In this document: positions 17,024 through 25,940 of the stretch, piece after piece
How positions within the stretch are numbered: position 1 is the first letter of the stretch
How the letters are laid out: every line of letters begins with the position of its first letter
Assembly: GCA_030668705.1 (NCBI GenBank)
Contig: DAOVFB010000002.1
Location: 1-45,376, forward strand
Source of the DNA: Candidatus Stahliibacteriota bacterium
Lineage (GTDB): Bacteria > Hydrothermota > UBA3072
Length of the DNA stretch: 45,376 bases
Reading direction: 5' to 3'
Notes under the pieces: generated by a model
What the model saw: only the letters and a program-made list of their open reading frames with translations
What the model was told of the DNA's origin: nothing
Database searches by the model: none
Made by a program: the position numbers and the translations under genes

Positions 17024-18067
17024 TTATAGCTTCTTTCCGCAGCCAGGACAGAATTTTGAATCAGGTGGAATTTCTTTTCCACATTCAGGGCAAAAACGGC
17101 TTCCCTCTAATTTTGCTCCACATTTAGGACAGAATTTTGCATCATCTGGAACTGGTTTCCCACACAGAGGACAACTCCGGCTGGGAGTTGCTCCAGAATC
17201 CTTTTCTTCTGTAGTTCTCTGTTCCCTACCTTTCTGAAGCATGCCCGGAATCATCGCACCCATACCAATACCTGCACCAACACCAACCCCCGTGCCTGCT
17301 GCTCCACCTTCCTGAGATGCAGCATCCCTGAGAGCCTTTGCAGCCTGAAACTGAGTAAACTTATCCAGGTCCCCTACAACCCCCATACCTGTCCTTTCAT
17401 CTATTATCTTTTGTACCTCAGGGGGAGGCGTTATTGATCTTATATAAAAATCCGTAAGATTAAGACCATATTTATCGAAATCTTCATCTATTCTTGATTT
17501 CGCACCGGCCGAGAGTTCATCATAATCCCTGGCAAGATCAAAGATGGTAGAATAAGTCTCACCAAGGAAATCAGTCAATCTTGAGATGATAACATTCTTA
17601 AAGAAGTTCTCAATCTCGTCTCTATCCGTGATGCTCTCTGTTCCAACAATCTTATTCACAAATAACTGGGGCTGTTCGACTCTATACGAATATATTCCAT
17701 TAGCTCTTATCCTTATCATCTTGAGCTCTTTATCTCTGAAGGGAACGGGTTCCTGTGTTCCCCATTTCGCATTGGTGAAGACCCTTTTACTAACGAAATA
17801 TACCTCGACCCGAAATGGGCTCTTCCCCCCAAAGACAGCACCCACTACTCTCTTGAGAACCGGAAGGTTGGCAGTTGTCAACGTATGTCTCCCTGGTCCA
17901 AAGGTATCAAGAGCCCTGCCATCCCGGAAGAACACTGCTGATTGGTTCTCTCTTACTATGAGCTGACTACCCAGGGAAGTTTCTGCTGAACCATCCTGTG
18001 GAATCCTATGAACTATCTCATTACCCTCATCATTTAAAAACTCGATAACTTCCAGAAATAGAGACAC
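17024..18067 (-). CDS. SPFH/virion-core (YdjI-like) protein with C-terminal double zinc ribbon
   Basis: Long N-terminal SPFH-like region (VVGAVFGGKSPFRVEVYFVSKRVFTNAKWGTQEPVPFRDKELKMIRIRANGIYSYRV) and C-terminal CPLCGKPVPDDAKFCPKCG...FCPECGKEIPPDSKFCPGCGKKL. GTG start with SD gaggggg. Confidence 0.85.
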   Translation of the reverse strand: MSLFLEVIEFLNDEGNEIVHRIPQDGSAETSLGSQLIVRENQSAVFFRDGRALDTFGPGRHTLTTANLPVLKRVVGAVFGGKSPFRVEVYFVSKRVFTNAKWGTQEPVPFRDKELKMIRIRANGIYSYRVEQPQLFVNKIVGTESITDRDEIENFFKNVIISRLTDFLGETYSTIFDLARDYDELSAGAKSRIDEDFDKYGLNLTDFYIRSITPPPEVQKIIDERTGMGVVGDLDKFTQFQAAKALRDAASQEGGAAGTGVGVGAGIGMGAMIPGMLQKGREQRTTEEKDSGATPSRSCPLCGKPVPDDAKFCPKCGAKLEGSRFCPECGKEIPPDSKFCPGCGKKL

Positions 18068-18068
18068 T

Positions 18069-18542
18069 TTAGACCCCCTCTATAATTTCAGAACGCTTCT
18101 TAAGGAGTTTTAATCCATTCTCAATATAATCGTTTACATCATCAAGCTCGGAATCAATATCAGTACAGGATATAAAATCTTTCACCCAATGGAGAAGTTC
18201 AAGGTCAACTTTATAAACAGAACGTAATGTATCCATGGAAATCTCCTTCTCGTCAAAGAACCCGCTATATCCATACTCAGCATATCTTATTCCATCCATT
18301 AACTTCTCCAATCTTTTCCTTATCTGTTCAATTCCGTCAAGTGGGGAGAGATCCCCGGACTTAGTTATAATTCTACCCTTTTCATTTAGAATATCCTGGA
18401 TATCATTTAACTTATGGAATATCCTCTCTCTCAATCTCTGGTCGTTCTCCCTTCTCTTTTCCTTTTTGTAGTATCCTCCGAATCCAGGGATTCTTTTTGC
18501 AATATCATCAACCCACTCACTAAGTGATTCCTCTAAAGACAT
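18069..18542 (-). CDS. Uncharacterised helical protein preceding the SPFH gene
   Basis: SD aaaggag before ATG; IPGFGGYYKKEKRRENDQRLRE and IRYAEYGYSGFFD motifs. Confidence 0.6.
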   Translation of the reverse strand: MSLEESLSEWVDDIAKRIPGFGGYYKKEKRRENDQRLRERIFHKLNDIQDILNEKGRIITKSGDLSPLDGIEQIRKRLEKLMDGIRYAEYGYSGFFDEKEISMDTLRSVYKVDLELLHWVKDFISCTDIDSELDDVNDYIENGLKLLKKRSEIIEGV

Positions 18543-18595
18543 AATTTACTCCTTTAAAGTTCGACTTATTTTCAATCCTTGCTAATATCCCTTCC

Positions 18596-18946
18596 TTAGA
18601 ATTTAAACTTCTCTGACAACATATATATTCCCAGAGGAGCTTCCCAGTATTTCCCTGTTAGGGATTGAATAATTCCAGCAATAGCAAGAACCACCAAAAT
18701 GATCCATCCAACAATCCAAATAAACCAACCTAAAATCGGGATATGACTTATTATCCATAGAGCAAACCAGCACAAAAACATTACCAATCCCTGCTTTGCG
18801 TGATGTTTACAGAATGAGTTATCCGGTTTCACCAGGAGTGGAATAAGCAATAGAATACCAAGATATGAAAGCCATGCGATACTTTTCCCTTCTTCTATAG
18901 CACTATCCGTATCAATAATCTCTTTCCCCTTTTTCACATCAGCCAT
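18596..18946 (-). CDS. DUF4870/Tic20-like small membrane protein
   Basis: IAWLSYLGILLLIPLLVKPDNSFCKHHAKQGLVMFL...; perfect SD aaggaggt before ATG at 18946. The ORF-track TTG start at 19006 is unlikely. Confidence 0.7.
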   Translation of the reverse strand: MADVKKGKEIIDTDSAIEEGKSIAWLSYLGILLLIPLLVKPDNSFCKHHAKQGLVMFLCWFALWIISHIPILGWFIWIVGWIILVVLAIAGIIQSLTGKYWEAPLGIYMLSEKFKF

Positions 18947-19258
18947 TTTAACCTCCTTTGCTATTTTTTCTTTAAAAAATTCTGGATTCAAGTAAAAAAT
19001 TCCCAAATCTTCCTATAGTATTATCCATATCCAACCCTGTTATTCACTGATTTCAATATAACAATTTCATAAAGAAAAGTCAAGAAAAATATTTACTCTT
19101 CATTAAGGAGATTTAAGTATCGGGCGTAAAGCTATAAATTGTGTAAATGTTTGCCTTTTAAAGTATGTAACTTTTTCGACTAAATATAAATACAGGCCAG
19201 TAAATTAAACGGTAGATAGCAAAAATTTAAGACATTAAAAAGAAGCAAACGGCAAGTT

Positions 19259-19471
19259 TTATTCTCTTATTATCTTATTCAACTCCATAATCAATGAATC
19301 AACATTTACATTGTTTCTATCTGCTTCCTCACCAATAGTTCCCCAAACCGGATCTCCACAGACTATCGGATTCATACCAAAATCCATAAATACATCAATA
19401 GTATCGGGGTATTCTCTTACAACATCCTCTACTGTCGAGAGAGCAGTAATTTCCTTATGCATAAGCCTCAA
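19259..19471 (-). CDS. DUF1858-like small protein
   Basis: ITALSTVEDVVREYPDTIDVFMDFGMNPIVCGDPVWGTIGEEA; 4-nt overlap with upstream GWxTD gene. Confidence 0.7.
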   Translation of the reverse strand: MRLMHKEITALSTVEDVVREYPDTIDVFMDFGMNPIVCGDPVWGTIGEEADRNNVNVDSLIMELNKIIRE

Positions 19472-20736
19472 TATCCTGGCCCCGAAATTTTACTTCTGTC
19501 TTCGGGAAGGATAAGGCCTTCCCAGTTTGGTTCTGTGGGTTCTGCATCAATGCTGGAGTATATTATATCGTACTCACCTGACATATCCCTATCCATAAAA
19601 ATGAACCATTCCCCAGTGTCAAAATAGTGCCAGATGATATAAGGATCGACCTCTAGTTCAGAGGTTCTCCTTATTATATCATCAGGGGGGCCATATTTTA
19701 TATAGATCCTTCCCCTATCGGTAAACCGTCCTTCCTTTCCCCTTTTTTCGGTAGAAAAGTTTTGATCTGAATTTTTCACTCTCGTAACAAAGTCGATTAA
19801 TGCTTCATTCTCTCTTGTATCTGGATCTGGGTCCCTTCTACTCCAGAATTTAAGGAGGAACAATTTCTTTCCTGGAAGGGTAAGGGAATTTAACTCCCTC
19901 ACCTCCCTTGAACTCGCAATATAATTTATGAAGGAAGCATATTCCAGAATAGAATCAGGAATAGAAAAAGTTGCTTTTCTTTTGATTTCTTTAATAGAAA
20001 AGCGCTTACTGGACATCGCCACATGCAAATCACCACGCGCTATTAGTTTTAGTGTATATGTTCCCGGAGAATAGCCCAAGACATTTGCTATCATTGGTAT
20101 AACAATCATGTCACCTGCAGTTTCGTAATGACTATTAAATACTGTGTCTATCTCATCTCCCCTACCTGTGATGATATATGTAATCAAAACAGAATCTTCC
20201 TTTAAACCATAAAGTTCGCAATAACTCGCAAGTAGATACCTATTTTTACTGAACGTTCTCCTCGGGAAAGGAATCAGCTTATAACCATTCTTTACAAAGC
20301 TGTTTTCCTCAGTTGTCGGTAGCAGAGTATGAGACACCTGAATATCACTAAATTGGAATTTGTCACCCCAATCTCGAGAAACAATTGTGGTTTCAGCCCA
20401 GAATGGCTCTCCTTTATTGTTTTCTATCTCTAATCTAATATTATATCTTTTTTTCGAACCGAGCACAACAAGCCGAACATCAGAGAATTCTAACTCCTCA
20501 TCCGGGTTGGAAACATTAACGGTTTTATGAAACGTCTCACTGAATGTTTCTTTTGTAGCTTTATCAGTAATTCGAAGAATAACGGGAAATTCAGCAGTGA
20601 ATTTTCCGCCTGCCTCATTAAACTTTAATCCTTTAGTGGGCATTGAGTAGTATATCTCACAGTACGTTTCCTCCGGAGACAGGGAAAATTGGGCTATATC
20701 AAGATTTATCGTTAAACTTAACAATACAAGTACCAT
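19468..20736 (-). CDS. GWxTD domain-containing protein (copy 2)
   Basis: FTDRGRIYIKYGPPDDIIRRTSELEVDPYIIWHYFDTGEWFIFMDRDMSGEYDIIYS. Confidence 0.75.
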   Translation of the reverse strand: MVLVLLSLTINLDIAQFSLSPEETYCEIYYSMPTKGLKFNEAGGKFTAEFPVILRITDKATKETFSETFHKTVNVSNPDEELEFSDVRLVVLGSKKRYNIRLEIENNKGEPFWAETTIVSRDWGDKFQFSDIQVSHTLLPTTEENSFVKNGYKLIPFPRRTFSKNRYLLASYCELYGLKEDSVLITYIITGRGDEIDTVFNSHYETAGDMIVIPMIANVLGYSPGTYTLKLIARGDLHVAMSSKRFSIKEIKRKATFSIPDSILEYASFINYIASSREVRELNSLTLPGKKLFLLKFWSRRDPDPDTRENEALIDFVTRVKNSDQNFSTEKRGKEGRFTDRGRIYIKYGPPDDIIRRTSELEVDPYIIWHYFDTGEWFIFMDRDMSGEYDIIYSSIDAEPTEPNWEGLILPEDRSKISGPGY

Positions 20737-21861
20737 CTAAAAACCTCTCGGTGGGTTTATTAGTTTATATTCTCCAAGATTATATTGTTCGACAAAAACC
20801 AATCGGTAATCCTTAATATAATAGTACCATATCTCATATGCTTTACCCTCCATCTCAAAAGGATGGCGCTCAACGTAATCGGGAGGACCAAGAAGAATGT
20901 AAGCCTTACCCCTATCGCTCTTCCACCCTTCAGTAAGTCCCGTGGAAAAATGCTCCTGTACATAATCTATCTTTCTAAAATATTCTTCCTTGAATTCATT
21001 GATTTCATCACCACTGGTGGGATCACGCTTTCTCCAGAATTCCTGCCAGAGTTCCTTCCTTTCTTCGACCTTAGCTTTAAGGAGTTCGTCCATTTCCTTT
21101 GTTGTTGCTATATATGTAAGCTCTCTGACCCTTTTGAAAAACATTTTTGATTGGAAAAATGGTTCTCGTATTTCGAAATCCATGGACCTTTCTCGGATTT
21201 CCCTGCCATTAGTACCTTTCAGTTGCACCACCAATTTATACGTATTTTCAGGGAATTGATTTGCCCCTAAATTTATATTGATTAAATACCTCTTACTACC
21301 TTCAAGCAATGTATCAGTCTTGGAATATATACCCCCTTTGCTGCTCCTGTAGTAATAAGATAATTGCCCTCCAACTTTCCCCTTATCAAATACTATAATT
21401 TTGACCCTTACTGTGTCCTTGGTACTGATGATATGTGAAGGGTCAGAAAACCATTGTATTGAACCAATATCCAGCGGCTCTATCTCCGGAATCTCAATAT
21501 CCTCCTCCCAACTCCAGCGTCTGTTGGATTGGAGATCCCAGATATTTAAAATTACCTTATAATCACCATTCCTAAGTTCTTCCTTAAGTGTCCCAGCAGA
21601 ACTCTTATTGGGAGAAATGGTTTCCAAATAGTCCTTTACCACTATTTTCTCTTTGTTACTCATTCCTCCAATTTGATGTTTCCCTTTCTTAACAACAAGG
21701 ACTGAGATGTACCTTGCCTCGTAGAGAGTGTCTTTTTTATAAAAGGTAACATCAGAATACGGAATCTTATAATGAGCAATTACGTAGGGTATTAGATTCG
21801 TATCTCTCTCTACTTGAAAATCAGTATTTATTGCACCAGAAAGAAAGAAAATAAACCACAT
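20737..21861 (-). CDS. GWxTD domain-containing protein (copy 1)
   Basis: TEGWKSDRGKAYILLGPPDYVERHPFEMEGKAYEIWYYYIKDYRLVFVEQYNLGEYKLIN. Confidence 0.8.
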   Translation of the reverse strand: MWFIFFLSGAINTDFQVERDTNLIPYVIAHYKIPYSDVTFYKKDTLYEARYISVLVVKKGKHQIGGMSNKEKIVVKDYLETISPNKSSAGTLKEELRNGDYKVILNIWDLQSNRRWSWEEDIEIPEIEPLDIGSIQWFSDPSHIISTKDTVRVKIIVFDKGKVGGQLSYYYRSSKGGIYSKTDTLLEGSKRYLININLGANQFPENTYKLVVQLKGTNGREIRERSMDFEIREPFFQSKMFFKRVRELTYIATTKEMDELLKAKVEERKELWQEFWRKRDPTSGDEINEFKEEYFRKIDYVQEHFSTGLTEGWKSDRGKAYILLGPPDYVERHPFEMEGKAYEIWYYYIKDYRLVFVEQYNLGEYKLINPPRGF

Positions 21862-21867
21862 ATTCTT

Positions 21868-21895
21868 ATGTTAACATGCTATTCTTTAATGTCAA
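21868..21895 (-). promoter_or_regulatory. Promoter of the GWxTD operon: TTGACA-N16-TAACAT, 6 nt before ATG; -35 lies within the 3' end of the regulator gene
   Basis: Reverse complement TTGACAttaaagaatagcatgtTAACATaagaatATG. Confidence 0.7.
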
Positions 21896-23222
21896 GTGAA
21901 CCTAAATCCAAACTCTTTAGCTTTCGATACAGGGTCGAGGGATGGACACCCAGAAGGTCTGCAGCCTCTTTTTTCTTTCCCCTCGAAATCTTTAAAGCCT
22001 TTATAACCGCTTGTCTTTCAAGAAATTCAAGGTTTAATGACCCGGACAACTCTTTCCTATTGGTATTTTTAGGGAAGGAGTCTTTATCAATTATATCGCA
22101 ATCTTCCAGTACTATCACTCTCTCGAGAAGATTTTCTAATTCTCTTACATTTCCCTTCCAATCATATTCGAAAAGTGTTTTCATTGCCTCATCAGATAGT
22201 TCCTTCCTTTTCATATTCAGTCTTTTTGATATCCTTTCGATAAAATGTTCTACAAGAAGCGGGATGTCTTCTTTTCGCTCGCGAAGAGGCGAAACACAAA
22301 TTGGTATTACATTCAAACGATAGTAGAGATCATCTCTAAATTCTCCTTTTTCAACTAACTCTTCAATATTCCTATTAGTTGCAGATATTATTCTAACATC
22401 AACATGTTCTGGTTTTGTATCTCCGAGGGGGGTAAATTCCATTGTCTGAATTGCCCTGAGGAGCTTTGGTTGAAGACCCAGAGGAAGAGTGCTTATTTCA
22501 TCAAGAAATAAAGTTCCTCTATTTGCAACCTTGAACAGGCCTTTCTTATCCTTATCTGCACCTGTAAAGGCTCCCTTCTTATATCCGAACAATTCTGATT
22601 CCAGTAGTTCAGATGGGAATGCAGCACAATTTATAGGGACAAATTTCCCTACTCTACTTGAATTATAATGCAAAAGATTTGCAACCAGTTCTTTACCCGT
22701 CCCACTCTCTCCTGTAATAAGAACCGGAGAATCAGTAACAGCAACCTTTTCAATCTTTCTCTTTATATCCTCAATCTTCTCGCTCTTGCCAATAAGTTCA
22801 AACTCTTTAAGCTTCTCCCTCCTGAGGTTTACATTCATTTCTTCAATTCTTGCTTTTTTCAGCGCTTTCCTCAAACGCAATAATAACTCAGCCATCCTGA
22901 AAGGCTTTGTTATGTACTCAGAAGCACCCCCTCTAATAGCCTCAATCGCTGATTCCACTGAAGAGTAAGCCGTTATCAATATAACAACAACACCAGGATC
23001 TTTCTCCTTGCAGTACTTCAATACTTCCATCCCCGAAGCCTCAGGCATTTTTATGTCGGTTATTACTGCATCGTAATTCCCCTCTCCAAATTTTTCTATC
23101 GCTCCAATTGGATTACAAAATACGTCCACACTATAACCTTCTTCCAGGAGACCCAGCTTGATTACTTCAAGGAGATTCCTTTCGTCATCTATTACGAGAA
23201 TCCTTTCTTTCACATCCTTCAT
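21879..23222 (-). CDS. Sigma-54-dependent response regulator, NtrC/PilR family
   Basis: Receiver ILVIDDERNLLEVI...VITDIKMPEASGMEVL; AAA+ GESGTGKEL, ELFGYKKGAFTGADK, VDVRIISATNRN; C-terminal HTH KKKEAADLLGVHPSTLYRKLKSL. Confidence 0.95.
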   Translation of the reverse strand: MKDVKERILVIDDERNLLEVIKLGLLEEGYSVDVFCNPIGAIEKFGEGNYDAVITDIKMPEASGMEVLKYCKEKDPGVVVILITAYSSVESAIEAIRGGASEYITKPFRMAELLLRLRKALKKARIEEMNVNLRREKLKEFELIGKSEKIEDIKRKIEKVAVTDSPVLITGESGTGKELVANLLHYNSSRVGKFVPINCAAFPSELLESELFGYKKGAFTGADKDKKGLFKVANRGTLFLDEISTLPLGLQPKLLRAIQTMEFTPLGDTKPEHVDVRIISATNRNIEELVEKGEFRDDLYYRLNVIPICVSPLRERKEDIPLLVEHFIERISKRLNMKRKELSDEAMKTLFEYDWKGNVRELENLLERVIVLEDCDIIDKDSFPKNTNRKELSGSLNLEFLERQAVIKALKISRGKKKEAADLLGVHPSTLYRKLKSLDLGSLDIKE

Positions 23223-24718
23223 ATTGTAATCCTGAATTTAGTACCCTTGTTTAATTGACTGTCAACCTTACAATCCCAGCCGTGTAACTCTATAATCTTT
23301 TTTACAATAGCAAGTCCAAAGCCAAATCCATCATTAAAACGAGAATAGAATGGAGAGAAAATTCTCTTTATATCCTTTTCAGGTATCCCACAGCCCGTAT
23401 CTTCCACTCCGATAACAATCTTCCCGTCTGTATGGCAATTAAAAATTAGTTGTCCTCCGTTTCTCATTGCCTTAAGGGAATTCGTACCAAGATTAAGGAG
23501 TGCACTTCTCAGAAGTGCCTGGTCTGCTTTTATTTTTATAGTATCACTAACTCTATTTTCGATGCTAATATTATCATCGAAATACTTGCTTTTCTTAAGT
23601 AATATTTCTACTTCTCCACAGAGGTCACGCAGATGAACCTCCACTGGATTAATTTCTAAACCCCTGGTAAAATCCAGAAAGTTCAGAACCAATCCATCCA
23701 GATGGTCAGACTCCTCTATAATTAACCTTTTAAGGCGTCTGTTCTTATCAAAGTATTCTCCTTTCTCCACATCAAATAACTCAGCTGAAGCCCTTATCGA
23801 AGACACAGGGTTTCTGACACTATGCGCAAGGTTTGCAGCAAATTGTCCAATGGTAATTAGCTTCTCACGCATTTGTATTTCCTCTTCACGTTGCTTTTCC
23901 AGAGTTACATCATTAATCAATAAAATAGTTCCCTGTCCCTGGTGTAATTCATTTCTTCTAATCCTATAAATCCTATCCCGAAAATCAATCTCCGCTTCTT
24001 TTTTTTCATCGGAAAATACCTTCTCCAGCGAGTCATAGAAAGGACCAGGTAAAATTCTGTCAATATACTTACCCGGCTCTAAATCATCATCAAGTAAAAT
24101 CGAAGCTATTTCATTACTCCAGACAATTCTTCTCTTATCGTCAATGGTTAGAATTCCATAATCAATGGCTCCTAATATATCACCTGTGGTAACTCTCAAT
24201 CTAATCATTTCCCTCCTAAATCTTTCAACAACAAAAGAGGAAAGAGCAGCAGTAAACAAAAAGGATAGGGAATAAATGATATAATTCAGCAAAACATCTG
24301 GCAGGGAAGGAACCGGAGGCAAAGTAATCAGCACAAGACGCTCAGGTATATAACCGGGGAATACAAGACAAATCAACCCATAGAGTAAACCAGAGTAACC
24401 AGCTGTAATAAAAGAATCAAGAGGAGCAAGCAAATAAGCGGAAAGGACTATGAAAGTAAAATAAAATGGCGCAAAAGGACTATATACGCCACCGGTAAAG
24501 ATGATAAATATAGAAAGATAGGTAGAATCGATAAGGATATTGAAAAGCTTTATTTCCTTCTGAAGGGTACGAACGAGAATTTCATCAATAATAAAAAGAA
24601 GTAAAAAAATTAATAAAGGGAATAAACTCCCCCCCTCCTTAATAAAGAAAATAGTAATACCCAGGACAGAAATAAAAAGAACGGTCCGGTAAAGAAAATA
24701 TCTACTGAATCGGTTCAC
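23219..24718 (-). CDS. Membrane PAS sensor histidine kinase, PilS-like
   Basis: N-terminal TM helices; H-box FAANLAHSVRNPVSSIRASAELF; ATPase GVEDTGCGIPEKDIKRIFSPFYSRFNDGFGFGLAIVKKI. Confidence 0.9.
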   Translation of the reverse strand: MNRFSRYFLYRTVLFISVLGITIFFIKEGGSLFPLLIFLLLFIIDEILVRTLQKEIKLFNILIDSTYLSIFIIFTGGVYSPFAPFYFTFIVLSAYLLAPLDSFITAGYSGLLYGLICLVFPGYIPERLVLITLPPVPSLPDVLLNYIIYSLSFLFTAALSSFVVERFRREMIRLRVTTGDILGAIDYGILTIDDKRRIVWSNEIASILLDDDLEPGKYIDRILPGPFYDSLEKVFSDEKKEAEIDFRDRIYRIRRNELHQGQGTILLINDVTLEKQREEEIQMREKLITIGQFAANLAHSVRNPVSSIRASAELFDVEKGEYFDKNRRLKRLIIEESDHLDGLVLNFLDFTRGLEINPVEVHLRDLCGEVEILLKKSKYFDDNISIENRVSDTIKIKADQALLRSALLNLGTNSLKAMRNGGQLIFNCHTDGKIVIGVEDTGCGIPEKDIKRIFSPFYSRFNDGFGFGLAIVKKIIELHGWDCKVDSQLNKGTKFRITI

Positions 24719-24721
24719 TAT

Positions 24722-25930
24722 CTATCCCATAAACTGAGAAGCCATCTGGAAGATCGGAAGATACATGGCCATAACCATACCACCGATAATGACTGCAAGA
24801 AACACAATAACTACTGGTTCAAGTGCACTCATTAGATTCTGTACCGCCTGATCCACCTCATCATCATAGAAGTCTGCGACCTTTTCTAACATTTCATCCA
24901 ATCCACCAGTTTGTTCTCCAATCGTTATCATTTGAATAACCATTGGAGTAAATATGCCTTTTTCTTTAGCGAGTGGCTCAGCTATTGATTCTCCCTGTGC
25001 AATTGATGTTCTCGAACGTAATATTGCATTTTCTACGACTTTGTTGCCTGTGGTTCCAGCGGTTATTTCCAGAGCATCCAATATATTAACACCACTGGCC
25101 AGCAAAGTGGCAAGGGTGCGAGAGAATCTTGTGATTGCTTGTTTATTAATAAGTGTTCCGAATATTGGAACTTTCAAAAGGAAAGCATCTATGCGGAGAT
25201 GTCCATCCTCTGTTCTATAATAATATCTTATGGCAATCAATAATCCCACCACCACCGCTATGATATAAAGTATATAGCTTTGCAAGAAATTGCTAAGTGC
25301 TATTACGACTCTTGTAGGTCCTGGTAACTGTGCTCCAAGTCCACTATACATTTGTGCAAAGGTCGGAATAACAAAGAGTAACATTATTGCAACAGCCATA
25401 ACAGCAACTATAGCAATCATTGCAGGATATATCATCGCGCCTTTAATCTTTCTTTTTATCTCATCAGCCTTTTCAAGATATTCAGCCAGTCTACCAAGTA
25501 TCGTTGCGAGTGCACCACCTTTTTCACCAGCTTCCACCATATTAATATAGAGATCGCCAAAGGTATCCTTATACCTTCTGAGACCATCGGCCAATGTAGA
25601 TCCTCCTTCGACAGAGGAGATAATGCCTTTCAGAATATCCTTAAACTTCTCTGATTTAACCTGTTCAACCTGTATTTCAAGACATTTTATTAAAGGCAGC
25701 CCTGCATTTATCATCACTGAGAACTGTCTGGTAAAAACAGAAATATCCCTGTTTGATACCTTCCCCTTTAAGAAAGGTAATGTTATTTCCCTTGGTTTTG
25801 GACGCACTGAAGTAGGTACAACTTTTCTTTCTCTTAATATACGATGTACTTCTTCAGGATTACTTGCTGCTATCTCTCCATTTTCTATAGAGCCACTTGG
25901 CGTCCTGCCTTTCCATAAATAGACTGGCAT
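24722..25930 (-). CDS. pilC: Type IV pilus inner-membrane platform protein (type II secretion F family)
   Basis: FTRQFSVMINAGLPLIKCLEI, VEAGEKGGALATILGRLAEYLEKADEIKRKIKGAMIYPA, MIQMITIGEQTGGLDEMLEKVADFYDDEVD. Confidence 0.93.
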   Translation of the reverse strand: MPVYLWKGRTPSGSIENGEIAASNPEEVHRILRERKVVPTSVRPKPREITLPFLKGKVSNRDISVFTRQFSVMINAGLPLIKCLEIQVEQVKSEKFKDILKGIISSVEGGSTLADGLRRYKDTFGDLYINMVEAGEKGGALATILGRLAEYLEKADEIKRKIKGAMIYPAMIAIVAVMAVAIMLLFVIPTFAQMYSGLGAQLPGPTRVVIALSNFLQSYILYIIAVVVGLLIAIRYYYRTEDGHLRIDAFLLKVPIFGTLINKQAITRFSRTLATLLASGVNILDALEITAGTTGNKVVENAILRSRTSIAQGESIAEPLAKEKGIFTPMVIQMITIGEQTGGLDEMLEKVADFYDDEVDQAVQNLMSALEPVVIVFLAVIIGGMVMAMYLPIFQMASQFMG

Positions 25931-25940
25931 TCTTCACCTC

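Noticed and set aside
20785-21259. Plus-strand ORFs opposite the GWxTD gene
   Set aside because: Antisense to a recognised protein-coding gene; low-complexity Ser/Leu/Phe-rich translation.
21814-22323. 169-aa plus-strand ORF opposite the regulator gene
   Set aside because: Antisense to the sigma-54 activator AAA+ domain; Ser/Phe-rich translation with no motifs.
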